From Asticcacaulis endophyticus (lineage in GTDB: Bacteria; Pseudomonadota; Alphaproteobacteria; Caulobacterales; Caulobacteraceae), in NCBI RefSeq assembly GCF_014652575.1, contig NZ_BMZB01000001.1, forward strand, positions 620,001 to 684,000: a stretch of 64,000 bases of DNA, given 5' to 3'. The position numbers and the translations under genes are program-made. Positions 42,433 through 52,291 of the stretch are shown here, in pieces. Below the pieces are notes generated by a model. That model made no database searches, was not told the DNA's origin, and saw only the letters and a list, made by a program, of their open reading frames with translations. Numbering within the stretch: position 1 is the first letter of the stretch; each line of letters begins with the position of its first letter.

Positions 42433-43263
42433 TCACTCTCCCGTTTTCGGTTTTGAACCGAACAGGCTGAATTTCTTCTTTTCCGGCTCCGGGCGGGGCC
42501 TGGGCGAATTGGCGTCTAGCTGCGGCGGCGTGAAGCCTTCGTTATAAAGCACAGTGCGGGCCTCACCCGTGCGCAGCACAAAGGCCGGAGCGATTTGTTC
42601 GATCACGATATAGCCTTCGACATGGGCGAAATTGACCATGCTTTCGCTGCCGTCATAACCGAACGCATAGATGGCCGGAATAACCAGACCCTGCGACCAG
42701 CGCATATAGGTTGAGGTGCCGTCATCGAACACGCGCAACGGCACCAGATCAGCCTGACCCGAAAACGTATAGTCGGTATTGCGCTTTTCCGGCAGGCGTG
42801 AGGCGGGCTCAGTCTTTATCTGACCGTCGGCGGTAGTTGTCATGGCGGCGGGTTCGGGATCGTATTGGAAGCGCAGATCATAGGTGACTTCGCCGCGCTT
42901 GCAGGCCAATGTGTCGCGCGCGTTCAGTTCAAAGCTGTAGTTACGTTTATCGGTCACCACGGTCATGTTGGTATGGGCCGATCTGATGAACGGCTTGATG
43001 AACATGATATTGCCGCGCTTATTGGGCGTGGCCTGCCACTGGGCGGCGTCACCGATGGCGATGTTCTCAACCTTTTCATTGTCGGCAAACGACAGCATGG
43101 TTTGAAAGCCAAGGCAGGTGTCAAGCTGAACGACCGCGCCGTCATCAAATTTGATGTTGCGGATACGGTCATCCGATCCGACCGCACTGACCTGAGCCAG
43201 AGTGGTTGTGCAAAGCCCGAAGGCAGATGCGGTTAACAGGCAGATAAGCGGTAAGTGTCTCAT
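42433..43263 (-). CDS. virB9: Type IV secretion protein VirB9
   Basis: Outer-membrane core component of 276 aa with a signal peptide (ICLLTASAFGLCTTTLAQ). The VirB9/TrbG domain shows FDDGAVVQLDTCLGFQTML trimmed, GNIMFIKP, ANTNMTVVT-like SAHTNMTVVTDKRNYSFEL, YDLRFQY and the C-terminal STYMRWSQGLVIPAIYAF shortened. The last 30 residues are Pro/Arg/Lys-rich. It overlaps virB6 by four bases. No virB7-like lipoprotein is next to it. Confidence 0.9.
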   Translation of the reverse strand: MRHLPLICLLTASAFGLCTTTLAQVSAVGSDDRIRNIKFDDGAVVQLDTCLGFQTMLSFADNEKVENIAIGDAAQWQATPNKRGNIMFIKPFIRSAHTNMTVVTDKRNYSFELNARDTLACKRGEVTYDLRFQYDPEPAAMTTTADGQIKTEPASRLPEKRNTDYTFSGQADLVPLRVFDDGTSTYMRWSQGLVIPAIYAFGYDGSESMVNFAHVEGYIVIEQIAPAFVLRTGEARTVLYNEGFTPPQLDANSPRPRPEPEKKKFSLFGSKPKTGE

Positions 43264-44474
43264 GAACCCGGTGTCTTTGATAAGGGGGCGGCGGCCGGGG
43301 AGGGCGCGTTTGCGCGGAACCTCTGGCCAAGGCCCTGAACGGTGTTGGCGCGGCGGGCGCCGGATGAGGATGACGATGACCCTGCGGCTGACTGCACGGT
43401 ACTCAAAGACGTGCTGACGCTTTGCAGGCGGCTGGAATTAGACACTGAGGTGGCGGTGTTTGAACCGGCAGCCCCCATCCGGTTGATCAGGCCTTGGGTT
43501 TGCAGGGCGGCGGATTGTCCGGCGGCCAGGGTCTGGGCGACCTGAATATTTTCAGGGGTTTGTGGCTCAGAACGGCCTTTGAGCGGATGCCAGCCTTTGA
43601 GCATATTAAACGCCGTCCACATCAAAAGCAGCAACAGCGTGGCATATATGATCGAGCCCATAAACAGAATAACAATCGGCTGAATGTCATTGAGCGCTTT
43701 TAAGGGGTCGTTCGATATGGCCAGAATGACCGGACTGAGCAGGGTCAGGCAGGCCGAACCGCCTAAGACCACCAGCATCGGTACGAACGCAAACCCGACA
43801 GCGGTGCGCAGCCAACCCTCAAACAAACCGCGGGTGGACGAAAACAGCGCAAAGATCACGAAGATCGGCCCGGTCGCCAGCAGCAGGGTCAGGATCAGGC
43901 GCGACAGGATCAGCGTCCCGACCGTCGATAGTAGCAGGATAAGCCCCGAACCCCACAACAGGTCAGACGCGGTCGTCTTACCGTTACGCATCAGGGAGGT
44001 GGTGGTCTGCGCCGTCTGGGCGGTGGAGTTTTCAAGGGCGGTGGCGGCATCGGCAAAGTGCACAAACAGCACATCCAGACGCCGTGAAAAGGCGATGGTT
44101 GCCCCGCCGGGCGAGCCGGTAAGGGCGGCGGCAATCTCATCCGGCCCGCGCGTCAGCAGATTATAGACAACCGTCTGATAGGCGGGCCAGGCGGTGACAA
44201 AGGTGAGCACAAGACCGATGGCCAGCACACGCGGGCTCATGGTCGTCAGTGTCATGCGCGTCCGACCGGTAATCAGGCCGTAAGCCAGAAAGGCGATGTA
44301 GAGCGTCAGAAGCGCCGTCAGCACCGAGCCCAGCATCCCGCCCGACCCGAATAGTCGGGCAAAGCTCGATTCCACGACCTGGCTGATCTGGCAATCGACG
44401 CTGATCAGGGCGCCGGAAATGCCGGTTGAGCCTTCGAGTGGCATGGACGGGCAGGCGGAAATCACCGGGGTCAT
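43260..44474 (-). CDS. virB6: Type IV secretion inner-membrane channel VirB6
   Basis: Polytopic TrbL/VirB6-family protein of 404 aa with about six membrane helices; forms the inner-membrane channel. Typical parts are LLTLYIAFLAYGLITGR, LTFVTAWPAYQTVVYNLL, LLLATGPIFVIFALFSSTRGLFEGWLR shortened to GPIFVIFALF, and MGSIIYATLLLLLMW. The tail (last 90 residues) is Ser/Ala/Gln-rich and probably disordered. It overlaps both virB4 and virB9 by four bases, leaving no room for virB5 or virB8. Confidence 0.85.
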   Translation of the reverse strand: MTPVISACPSMPLEGSTGISGALISVDCQISQVVESSFARLFGSGGMLGSVLTALLTLYIAFLAYGLITGRTRMTLTTMSPRVLAIGLVLTFVTAWPAYQTVVYNLLTRGPDEIAAALTGSPGGATIAFSRRLDVLFVHFADAATALENSTAQTAQTTTSLMRNGKTTASDLLWGSGLILLLSTVGTLILSRLILTLLLATGPIFVIFALFSSTRGLFEGWLRTAVGFAFVPMLVVLGGSACLTLLSPVILAISNDPLKALNDIQPIVILFMGSIIYATLLLLLMWTAFNMLKGWHPLKGRSEPQTPENIQVAQTLAAGQSAALQTQGLINRMGAAGSNTATSVSNSSRLQSVSTSLSTVQSAAGSSSSSSGARRANTVQGLGQRFRANAPSPAAAPLSKTPGS

Positions 44475-46906
44475 GAGGCCCCCGCTTTCAGACGCGGCTC
44501 ATTTAACGCAGCGGGTTTGCCCGGATAGGGTGTGCCGACCAGAGGCTGCCACCAGTGGGCCGGATCGTCGCCCAACTCGGCGCGCAGTTCATCCAGACGG
44601 CGCACGGTGGATTCGCGGCCCGACAGCATAGTCAGCAGATCCGGCATGGCCGACAGGTCAAGACGCGCGACGACCGAATGGTTGCCGTGCTTGACCAGAA
44701 ACGCCCTCGCATGGGACGGCAGGGCGCGGATCAGGCCGACTTCGTGTTCGGACAGGCCAAAGCCTTCGCCGTAATCGTCCATCTGGGCGCGCGGATTGGC
44801 CATGAAAATCTGGGTCGCAGATTGTTCGATAATGGCCGAGGAAATCCGGCTGTCGAGCGCATCAGATGCGCTTTGGGTGCCGAAGCCCAGAATTGCGTTA
44901 CGCTTTCTGAGGGTTTTCATCCAGTCGCGGATGCGGGCGGCAAAGATTTCGTCATCCAGCGCCTTCCAGCCCTCATCAATCAGGATCATGGTCGGGTTGC
45001 CATCGAGCCGCTCTTCGACCCGGTGGAACAGGTACATCATGATCGGCGTGCGCAAGGCGGGCTGATCAAGGAACTGGGTCATGTCAAAGCCCAGCACGCG
45101 GGCTTCGAGATCAAGATGATCGACTTCGTTGTCGAACAGCCATGCCCACTCACCGCTGCCGACCCACGGGGCCAGACGGGTGGCCAGATCGCCTTGGGAC
45201 GGGCGGCGTGATCCGCCGAGCAGTTCCTGAAAATACCGCAAGCGGCGATAGCGGGGTTCCTGCTCGAACTGGCTGTCGACGGCGGCGGCGATAACGGCGT
45301 CTTCATCGGGTGCCAGAGGCGTGCCATCGCCGGTGATCAGACGGCTGATGAAATCGCGCAGGAAGGCACGGTTGGTCGCTGTATCGGGCAGTTGCAGTGG
45401 ATTAAAACCGGTCGGCTCCCCGGCACGCAGAGCGGCATAATGGCCGCCGATGGCGCGGATAAAGATTTCCGCCCCGCGGTCTTTGTCGAATACGATGGTG
45501 CGCGGATTGATCTTTTGGGCCTGAGCCGCCAGGAAGTTCAGAACGACCGTCTTACCCGACCCGGACGGGCCGATGATGGTGAAATTACCCAGATCCGCCG
45601 CGTGGAAATTAAAGAAATAGGGCGTGGCCGAGGTCGTCTCAAGCACCGTGATGGCATCGCCCCAGTGATTGCCGGCAGCCTTACCGAGCGCAAAGCCATG
45701 CAGACTGGCCATGCCCGCAAAGGCCGAGTTGGAGATCAAAGCGCGACGGGCGATATAGTTTTCGTTGCCCGGAAACTGCGCCCAGAACGCCGGTTCCAGA
45801 TTGATGTCTTCGCGCACCGAAATTGAACCGATATCAGCCAGTGCCGATGAGCACTGCGCCGCCGCCTGATCCAGTTGGTCAAGCGTTGGCGTGCGCACCA
45901 TAACCGACAGGTGATGTTCACCCAGCGTCGTTTGACCGGACGCCAGTTCATCCTTGGCATTCATCAGTCCGGCCCGCAAGGTCACGCCGTCATCGTCCGC
46001 GGCGCGCAGACGGCGCAGCGCCAGCCCCACTCGCTCAAGGCCGATCTGACGATCCACAAACTGAAAGCTTTGGGACAGGGTCATTTCATAGGGCAGGTGC
46101 AGCAGGGCATCCAGCATCCCCGGCACGGCATGGGGCGGGTATTCCTTGACCGACAGCATGGCCCCGAAGCTTTTGGCATCACTGGCCGATTTCAGCTCCA
46201 GCGCATCGACACCGACGCTTAAGCGCTGATAGGGGATGTAATGGCCGAGGTCGTCTTTGGCGGTAAGCGCCGGGCGCATCACCGGGCGCATTTCGCCGTG
46301 GAAAATCGCTGACAGCAGCTCCAGCGGCTCGTTGCAGCGCCCATCCTTGGTGTCATAACCGCCGAGCAGACGCGGGCCATAGCGACCAAGGGCGGCCATC
46401 AGGGCTTCGCGCGCGGCATCAAGGTCGCGCATATCGCGGTGGATTTCAGCTTCGCGGTCCGTAGCCCCACTGCCGAACAGCTTGGCCAGGCCTTCGGCTA
46501 AGCCCGCCTTACCCTTGGCCGGACGGCGCACGATGGTGATGAACAAGTCGTTGACGAACAACTGGCGTGAGCTTAAGCGCGCCTGCCAGCGGTCATTGAT
46601 GTGTTCGGCTACGGCATTATCGAACTGGCCGGAGGTCGCCACACTGACCTTACGGCGCAGGATATGATGATGCAGCACCAGCCGCGAATGGCCAATGGCC
46701 TTAAGCGCGCTTTCGCGCAGGGCATGGAGCGTATTGAGGTCGGTGGTGTCGGCGGTTTCAAAGCCGAAACCGTCGATATAGAGCGCCTGCATCAGCGAGC
46801 CATCGCGCAGCACGACGGTGGAATCGTTGAACAGATGCGAATAGGGCAAACGGTCGCCTATTCTCTGTTCCTTTGGCCCCAGACCTAAAAATCCGTTTAC
46901 GGACAT
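44471..46906 (-). CDS. virB4: Type IV secretion ATPase VirB4
   Basis: Largest ATPase of the system, 811 aa. N-terminal VirB4 domain (about 1-430), then the motor with Walker A IIGPSGSGKTVVLNFLA and Walker B MILIDEGWKALDD, followed by LGFGTQSASDALDS, the conserved motif III. Length is normal. virB3 lies 17 bases upstream as a separate gene rather than fused. Confidence 0.94.
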   Translation of the reverse strand: MSVNGFLGLGPKEQRIGDRLPYSHLFNDSTVVLRDGSLMQALYIDGFGFETADTTDLNTLHALRESALKAIGHSRLVLHHHILRRKVSVATSGQFDNAVAEHINDRWQARLSSRQLFVNDLFITIVRRPAKGKAGLAEGLAKLFGSGATDREAEIHRDMRDLDAAREALMAALGRYGPRLLGGYDTKDGRCNEPLELLSAIFHGEMRPVMRPALTAKDDLGHYIPYQRLSVGVDALELKSASDAKSFGAMLSVKEYPPHAVPGMLDALLHLPYEMTLSQSFQFVDRQIGLERVGLALRRLRAADDDGVTLRAGLMNAKDELASGQTTLGEHHLSVMVRTPTLDQLDQAAAQCSSALADIGSISVREDINLEPAFWAQFPGNENYIARRALISNSAFAGMASLHGFALGKAAGNHWGDAITVLETTSATPYFFNFHAADLGNFTIIGPSGSGKTVVLNFLAAQAQKINPRTIVFDKDRGAEIFIRAIGGHYAALRAGEPTGFNPLQLPDTATNRAFLRDFISRLITGDGTPLAPDEDAVIAAAVDSQFEQEPRYRRLRYFQELLGGSRRPSQGDLATRLAPWVGSGEWAWLFDNEVDHLDLEARVLGFDMTQFLDQPALRTPIMMYLFHRVEERLDGNPTMILIDEGWKALDDEIFAARIRDWMKTLRKRNAILGFGTQSASDALDSRISSAIIEQSATQIFMANPRAQMDDYGEGFGLSEHEVGLIRALPSHARAFLVKHGNHSVVARLDLSAMPDLLTMLSGRESTVRRLDELRAELGDDPAHWWQPLVGTPYPGKPAALNEPRLKAGAS

Positions 46907-46922
46907 ACGCTTAACCTAATCC

Positions 46923-47207
46923 TTAGGGTCGATAGGAGTTACACCGCCAGAAGCGATAGTTTTTGATGCGCGGGCATTTCGAGACCTTAGTCAGCCACAG
47001 GTCGAAAATGCGCGGTTCACGCAGGCAGGCCAGATACCCGATCACATGGACCAAAAGCGCTATGCCAAACGCCCAGAATGAGCGTGTGATCAGAAAAAAC
47101 TCGGTCGTGACCACGCCATTGATGATGAAATAGCTGTAGGTCACGCCGCCGAACATCTGCGGCTGGGTCAGGGCGCGAAAGATGGGCGCTTTGACAAGAT
47201 CGGTCAT
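46923..47207 (-). CDS. virB3: Type IV secretion protein VirB3
   Basis: Small inner-membrane protein of 94 aa, partner of VirB4. Start region APIFRALTQPQMFGGVTYSY is diagnostic, followed by two membrane helices (FIINGVVTTEFFLI and FGIALLVHVIGYLACL) and a C-terminal REPRIFDLWLTKV. The cysteine near the end (KCPRIKNYRFWRC) is unremarkable in the family. Confidence 0.9.
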   Translation of the reverse strand: MTDLVKAPIFRALTQPQMFGGVTYSYFIINGVVTTEFFLITRSFWAFGIALLVHVIGYLACLREPRIFDLWLTKVSKCPRIKNYRFWRCNSYRP

Positions 47208-47216
47208 GGCCTGATC

Positions 47217-47531
47217 CTATCCGGCGGCGGACTGGATGCCCGCCACAATGGTTGCCGCGCCAAACAGAATGAACAGGCCAAGGATCACGGTCGCCCCAAA
47301 GCGCCAGTTCATTCTTCCGGTGAGCATCATGAAACCGACTGCGGCGACCGCAATGACGCCGACGGCGGTCGCGACATTGCCAAGCAGCGTGCCCTGTATC
47401 CAGTTAACGGCCCCAAGGATCGGGCTTGAGCCCTGCGGGTTCGACTGGGCGGTTTGCGCAGCCGCCGTTGTGGCGCTGATCGCATAGGCCAGAAGGGCAG
47501 CTACGGGGGCTAAGAACGAAGGGCGTTTCAT
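47217..47531 (-). CDS. virB2: Type IV secretion pilin VirB2
   Basis: TrbC/VirB2 major pilin, 104 aa. Signal peptide ending ISATTAAAQ, then a short Ser/Pro stretch and two hydrophobic helices (GNVATAVGVIAVAAVGFMML and GATVILGLFILFGAATIVAG) with the basic loop TGRMNWRF between them, the classic pilin layout. Nine bases upstream of virB3. Confidence 0.9.
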   Translation of the reverse strand: MKRPSFLAPVAALLAYAISATTAAAQTAQSNPQGSSPILGAVNWIQGTLLGNVATAVGVIAVAAVGFMMLTGRMNWRFGATVILGLFILFGAATIVAGIQSAAG

Positions 47532-47554
47532 GGCATATCTCTTAAGGAAAGGGA

Positions 47555-48133
47555 TCAGGAACAGGCCGTTTGCGTCACGGGCGTTTGGGTGTCATTTGGC
47601 ATGGCTTGCGCCAGACTGTCGAGATTTTTGTCGATATAGGTACGCGTCTCACGGTAGGGCGGAATCCCTCCGTAACGATTAACCGCCCCGGCCCCGGCAT
47701 TATAGGCAGCCAGTGCCAGATCAAGCTGCCCATCAAAGCGATCAAGCTGTTGCCGCAGATAGGCCACACCGCCGTAGATGTTTTGTTCGGGGTCGTGCGG
47801 ATTGACCCCCAGGTCGCGGGCGGTGGCGGGCATAAGCTGCATCAGGCCGATCGCACCGCGCGGTGAAATGGCCGTGGGGTTAAAGGCGGATTCCTGACGG
47901 ATAATGGCGGCAATCAGATCGGGGCTTAGGTCAAACTCTGCGGCGGCGCGGTTGATGGCGGCCTGATAGGGGTAGCTGATCAATGGCGATGCAGGCTTCA
48001 TCGGCGGCAGTGACGCACACACCGCTTGCAGGTCGCCCGCGCCATTGACCTCGAACACCTGAGCGTGGGCAGTTACGGCCAGCGCCGGGGCGCTAAGCAT
48101 GATCATGACGGCATAGGTCGCTCTGATCGTCAT
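47555..48133 (-). CDS. virB1: VirB1-like lytic transglycosylase
   Basis: Periplasmic SLT-type enzyme that opens the peptidoglycan for the secretion channel. 192 aa from the ATG at 48133, which begins a signal peptide ([19 protein letters not shown]). Catalytic Glu in [12 protein letters not shown]; then [29 protein letters not shown] and [17 protein letters not shown] are all standard. First gene of the virB cluster; the promoter should lie in 48134-48233. Confidence 0.9.
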   Translation of the reverse strand: MTIRATYAVMIMLSAPALAVTAHAQVFEVNGAGDLQAVCASLPPMKPASPLISYPYQAAINRAAAEFDLSPDLIAAIIRQESAFNPTAISPRGAIGLMQLMPATARDLGVNPHDPEQNIYGGVAYLRQQLDRFDGQLDLALAAYNAGAGAVNRYGGIPPYRETRTYIDKNLDSLAQAMPNDTQTPVTQTACS

Positions 48134-48233
48134 AAATCCCCGTAGGCGTGGCTGAAGTCCTTCAAAAAAGCGCTTTATACGGACTATATGACGATTTGAT
48201 GAATTGCCCCCATCCCGTGTGACACACTTTAGT

Positions 48234-49463
48234 TTAGCTGGCGGTCGCGCGGCCGTACAAGCAGCCCTTTTCGGCAAGGCACACGAAGCCAAACGCCAGC
48301 GCCCCGCACAGGGCGGCCCCCAGCGGCAACAGCGCGATATCACCGGTCCAGTGCTGACCGATAAAGCTGCCGATCAGGGCGCCGCCGACCATCGATGTGA
48401 CCCCTTGCAGAGAGGCTGCAGTGCCCGCAACGTGCCCTACTTTTTCCATGGCAATGGCCGCGAAATTCGAGGTCGACAGGCTCATGCAGGCCATGGTCAG
48501 GGTCTGGAAGACGATAAAACTGATCAGGCTTTCCTGGCCCATCATCGCCCACAGCCAGTGGACTATGGCGGTAAGGGTGAAGGCGCTGAGGGCTATGTGG
48601 GAAATGCGGCGTGAGCCGAAGCGCTCAACGATACGGGCATTCAGCGTTGACCCTAAAGCCATGCCGACAGCGCAACCGGCAAACACCGGCCCCAGCAGGG
48701 TTGGGGTTTTAAAGCTTTCGTCAAATATCTGCGGCATCAGCGACAGATAGGTGACGACCGACGCGGTCATCAAAGTAATCGCCAGAATATAGTAAAAAGA
48801 GGTGCGCTCTTTGATGACAAACAAAAATACATGCGCCAGATGGCGCGGGTTGGGGGCGCTGCGGTGCTCTGGCATCAGGGTTTCAGGCAGCCTGCGCCAC
48901 ATCCACAGGGCAACGACGATGCCCGCTGCGGCAAACAGCAGGAAAATGGCACGCCAGGGCAGAACGAACAGTATCAATTGTCCCAGACTGGGGGCCATGA
49001 CCGGCACCATCAAAAACACGACATAGATCATCGACGTGACCTTGGCCATGGTCGAGCCGACATAGCGGTCACGGACGATCGAGCGCGGAATGACGTTGGC
49101 GGACGATGCGGCGACCCCTTGCAGAAACCGCAGGGCGATCATGGCGGGTAAGGCTGTGGCTGCGGCGGCGGCAAAGGACATGACCACATAGGCCAGAACG
49201 CCCGCGATCAGCACCCGCCTGCGGCCCAGCCAGTCGGACAGGGTGCCGAAAAAAAGCTGCCCGACACCGGCGCCGGAAAAATAGGCGACAATAATCCATT
49301 GCAGGTGGTTCTGACTGTCGGCCTTAAGATCAATACCCATCTGCGGCAGGGCGGGCAGCATGGTGTCAACCCCCAGCGCCATCAGCGCCATGCACGCCGC
49401 CATCATGGCGACAAATTCCGCAAAAGACGGTTCGGGCTTCGGTGTTGGGGGGGATGAGGTCAT
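48234..49463 (-). CDS. MFS drug-efflux transporter (Bcr/CflA type)
   Basis: Twelve-helix major-facilitator exporter of 409 aa. It resembles the Bcr/CflA subgroup: [35 protein letters not shown] with motif [23 protein letters not shown] and [16 protein letters not shown]. The substrate cannot be predicted; bicyclomycin- or chloramphenicol-like drugs are usual. The ATG at 49463 is preferred over a more upstream codon. Unrelated in function to the virB genes downstream as far as can be seen. Confidence 0.85.
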   Translation of the reverse strand: MTSSPPTPKPEPSFAEFVAMMAACMALMALGVDTMLPALPQMGIDLKADSQNHLQWIIVAYFSGAGVGQLFFGTLSDWLGRRRVLIAGVLAYVVMSFAAAAATALPAMIALRFLQGVAASSANVIPRSIVRDRYVGSTMAKVTSMIYVVFLMVPVMAPSLGQLILFVLPWRAIFLLFAAAGIVVALWMWRRLPETLMPEHRSAPNPRHLAHVFLFVIKERTSFYYILAITLMTASVVTYLSLMPQIFDESFKTPTLLGPVFAGCAVGMALGSTLNARIVERFGSRRISHIALSAFTLTAIVHWLWAMMGQESLISFIVFQTLTMACMSLSTSNFAAIAMEKVGHVAGTAASLQGVTSMVGGALIGSFIGQHWTGDIALLPLGAALCGALAFGFVCLAEKGCLYGRATAS

Positions 49464-49559
49464 TACGCACACAAACAAAAAGGTGTGCGGTCTTTAACAG
49501 TTTATGGCCCGAAGCGATATGCCAAAAAAGTGTCAGCGGTTTTTGGCAAAACGCCCCCT

Positions 49560-50648
49560 CTAAAGCGCTAACGACATTTGCGCTGGTGCGGGGGCGTCAT
49601 CGTTGTGGCTGTCATCATCAAGGGACGACAGAGTCACTCCCAAAAGGCGGATACCTTTCATGATGGGAAACACGCCGGTGAGCAGGTCATGACAGATCGC
49701 GGCAATATCGGCGCGGCTATCAATCAGGGTTGTGCCGGTGCGTGAGCGGGTGATCTGCTGAAAATCTGAAAACTTGACCTTAAGCGTGACGGTACGCGCG
49801 CGGGTGTCATGGTTTTCAACGTAGCGCCAGACCTTATCGATAATGGGGTTCAGGCGCGCCTGCGCACCCTCAAAGCTATGGATATCCTCAAAAAAGGTGT
49901 TCTCGGCCCCGATCGATTTACGCACCCGGTCAGGTTTGACCAGGCGGTGGTCGATGGCGCGCGCCAGACCATAATAGTACGGGCCGGACACGCCGAAATG
50001 ATGCTGTAAAAAAGGCAGGGTCTGCGCTTTTAGATCAAGGCCGGTATAGATGCCGAGCCGGTTCATTTTGGCCTCGGTCGCAGGCCCTATACCGTAGAAT
50101 TTGCCGACTTTGAGCGCTTCGACGAAGGCCGGGCCGGTCTTTGGCGTAATCACAAACTGGCCATTGGGCTTATTCTGGTCAGACGCCATCTTGGCCAGAA
50201 ATTTGTTGTAGGATATGCCCGCTGAGGCAGTAAGGCCCGTAGTGGCCAGAATTTCCGCACGGATATTTTGGGCAATTTCCGTGGCCGTGGGCATGGCTTT
50301 CAGATTTTCGGTGACATCCAGATAGGCTTCATCCAGCGACAGAGGCTCGATCAGCGGCGTATAGGCGGCGAAAATCTCACGGATCTGGTTGGAAACGGCG
50401 CGGTAAACTTCAAAACGCGGTGGCACGAAAATCAGTTCCGGGCATTTGCGGCGTGCGGTGACTGATGGCATGGCCGAACGCACGCCCCATTTGCGGGCTT
50501 CATAGGACGCCGCGGCCACCACCCCACGTTCGCGCACCCCACCCACGGCTACCGGCTTACCGCGCAGGTCGGGGTTATCGCGTTGTTCGACCGACGCATA
50601 AAAAGCGTCCATATCGACGTGAATGATTTTTCTTAAGGCGTCGTCCAT
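49560..50648 (-). CDS. dinB: DNA polymerase IV (Y-family translesion polymerase)
   Basis: Error-prone lesion-bypass polymerase, 362 aa. Catalytic motifs IIHVDMDAFYASVEQRDNP and EPLSLDEAYLDVTENL supply the acidic metal ligands; SYNKFLAKMASDQNKPNGQF and FYGIGPATEAKMNRLGI are the palm and thumb signatures; a short little-finger domain follows. The C-terminal clamp-binding peptide is likely QMSLAL. A LexA-type box lies 19 bases upstream, so SOS induction is expected. ATG at 50648 chosen to begin just before the conserved first strand. Confidence 0.94.
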   Translation of the reverse strand: MDDALRKIIHVDMDAFYASVEQRDNPDLRGKPVAVGGVRERGVVAAASYEARKWGVRSAMPSVTARRKCPELIFVPPRFEVYRAVSNQIREIFAAYTPLIEPLSLDEAYLDVTENLKAMPTATEIAQNIRAEILATTGLTASAGISYNKFLAKMASDQNKPNGQFVITPKTGPAFVEALKVGKFYGIGPATEAKMNRLGIYTGLDLKAQTLPFLQHHFGVSGPYYYGLARAIDHRLVKPDRVRKSIGAENTFFEDIHSFEGAQARLNPIIDKVWRYVENHDTRARTVTLKVKFSDFQQITRSRTGTTLIDSRADIAAICHDLLTGVFPIMKGIRLLGVTLSSLDDDSHNDDAPAPAQMSLAL

Positions 50649-50666
50649 CTTCCTGTTCCTTGACGA

Positions 50667-50681
50667 GAACAAAAATAGAAC
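50667..50681. promoter_or_regulatory. Alphaproteobacterial LexA (SOS) box
   Basis: GAAC-AAAAATA-GAAC (minus strand GTTC-N7-GTTC) is an exact match to the alphaproteobacterial LexA site. It lies 19 bases before the dinB ATG. Confidence 0.88.
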
Positions 50682-50700
50682 ATAGCAGATATTTTACAGC

Positions 50701-51777
50701 TTACAACCCCAAAGCCGCCAGCATGATAAAGGCGGCAAACAGCACGATATGGGTGGCACCTTCGATGGCATTGGTTTCGCCGTCGCGCAGATTGATCCCG
50801 GCCACTAATAGGGTCAGCACAGTCATTACCGTCTGCGGCGGGGTCAGCGCCATTTGAAACGGTGCCCCCTGAATGAGCGCCAGAGTTTCAATCACCGGCA
50901 CGGTCAGGATGACCGTCGATAGTGAGGCGCCCAGGGCAATATTAACGACGGATTGCATCCGGTTATTCAGCGCAGCCCGCAGTGCCGTCAGGATCTCAGG
51001 ACTGGCAGAAATTACCGCTACAGCAAGGGCCGGTACGATCGGCGGAAGGCCGGAACCTTTGAGGCCGGTATTGAGGAAGGTTGACATGACCTCGGCCAGA
51101 AATCCGATCAGCACCAGACCGGCGACAAGGGTAATCGCCGATTGCTTTATGTGACCGGTTTCGGGCTTATGATGGTTGGGGTTGTCTTCGTAGGCGTAGG
51201 AAAAAAAGTAGCTGTGCTGATGGGTCTGAAGCCGCAAAAACAGCATGTAAAGCAGCGCCATCGAACCAATGGAAAAGATTGAATAGACATGCCAATTGGC
51301 GTGGGGAATGAACTCCGGCACGATCATCGACACACCCATAGCCGTCAGGATCATGACGATATAGGTGTTGCCGGAATCGACATTATAGGGCTGCTCACCG
51401 TGCTTGAAGCCGCCCAGAATGGCGGCCAGCCCTAAGATGCCGTTGATATCAAGCATCACCGCCGAATAGATGGTATCGCGCGCCAGCGTGGGGGAATGAT
51501 TGTCCTGAAGCATGATGGCCAGAATAACCACCTCAACCAACACCGCTGACAGGGTCAGGATCATGGTGCCGTAGGGTTCACCGACCTTTTCGGCCAGCAC
51601 TTCGGCATGGTGGGCGACCCGCAGGGATGCCAGAATGATCGCACCGATCAGGATCAGCGCGGTAATCAGGGATGTGGTCTGTCCGGCCTGTAAAACACTA
51701 TGCTCGGCGGCGGATGCCACGACAGCCATGACCACGCCCACAATCAAAAACAGTTCTTTTTTGATCAGGGCGGTCAT
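50701..51777 (-). CDS. chaA: Calcium/proton antiporter (ChaA/CaCA family)
   Basis: Inner-membrane Ca2+(Na+)/H+ exchanger of 358 aa with about ten helices. The two alpha repeats of the CaCA superfamily are visible: GEPYGTMILTLSAVLVEVVI in the first half and ISASPEILTALRAALNNRMQ with NIALGASLSTVILTVPV in the second. HHAE and an acidic loop between repeats (YEDNPNHHKPE) are seen. Separated from dinB by the SOS box region, so probably not induced with it. Confidence 0.85.
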   Translation of the reverse strand: MTALIKKELFLIVGVVMAVVASAAEHSVLQAGQTTSLITALILIGAIILASLRVAHHAEVLAEKVGEPYGTMILTLSAVLVEVVILAIMLQDNHSPTLARDTIYSAVMLDINGILGLAAILGGFKHGEQPYNVDSGNTYIVMILTAMGVSMIVPEFIPHANWHVYSIFSIGSMALLYMLFLRLQTHQHSYFFSYAYEDNPNHHKPETGHIKQSAITLVAGLVLIGFLAEVMSTFLNTGLKGSGLPPIVPALAVAVISASPEILTALRAALNNRMQSVVNIALGASLSTVILTVPVIETLALIQGAPFQMALTPPQTVMTVLTLLVAGINLRDGETNAIEGATHIVLFAAFIMLAALGL

Positions 51778-51791
51778 GGGGTTATAAGTGT

Positions 51792-52256
51792 CTATTCTTC
51801 GGGGGAGGCGGGAATATAGGCCTGAACTTCAAGTTCGACCAGCGCGTCAAACGCCAGACCGGCGACGCCAAAGGCTGTGCGCACCGGCAGGCGCGACGGA
51901 TGGAAGTAGGTGCGATAGATCTTGTTGAACTCGCTCCACTTGGACATATCGGTCATCATCACAGTGACCTTAAAGACATGCTCAAGTCCCAGGCCATATT
52001 TGCCGAGGATCTCAGCCAGGTTCGACAGGGTCTGGCGTGTCTGGGCCTCCAGGCCTTCAACGACCTTACCGTCAGCATCAAGGCCGATCATGGCGGAGAT
52101 ATAGAGTACGTTATTTACCTGCACAGCCTCAGAGAACGGCGAGCGCGGATGTGGGTGCAGAAAGAACTGAACGTCGTCGGCGGGCGTCAGGCGCGTGCCG
52201 GGTTGGTGGGCGCCGGGCTTTAAGGACACGATTGGATCTCCCGAAACAGGTTGCAT
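51792..52256 (-). CDS. RidA/YjgF-family protein
   Basis: Member of the enamine/imine deaminase superfamily, 154 aa. Key stretches: LYISAMIGLDADGKVVEG, QTRQTLSNLAEILGKYGLGLEHV, TVMMTDMSKWSEFNKIYRTYF, and LPVRTAFGVAGLAFDALVELE. The archetypal catalytic Arg (R in PxRxxx) is kept in LPVRTAF. Near the aromatic-amino-acid breakdown genes, so it may detoxify imines from that pathway, which is inference only. Confidence 0.85.
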   Translation of the reverse strand: MQPVSGDPIVSLKPGAHQPGTRLTPADDVQFFLHPHPRSPFSEAVQVNNVLYISAMIGLDADGKVVEGLEAQTRQTLSNLAEILGKYGLGLEHVFKVTVMMTDMSKWSEFNKIYRTYFHPSRLPVRTAFGVAGLAFDALVELEVQAYIPASPEE

Positions 52257-52291
52257 ATGCGTCCTTTAAGGGCAAATCTTGGGGGGGGTTG

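Noticed and set aside
42431-43263. A hidden virB7 or virB8 gene between virB6, virB9 and virB10
   Set aside because: The genes overlap or are one base apart, and no lipobox-containing or VirB8-like frame exists there on either strand.
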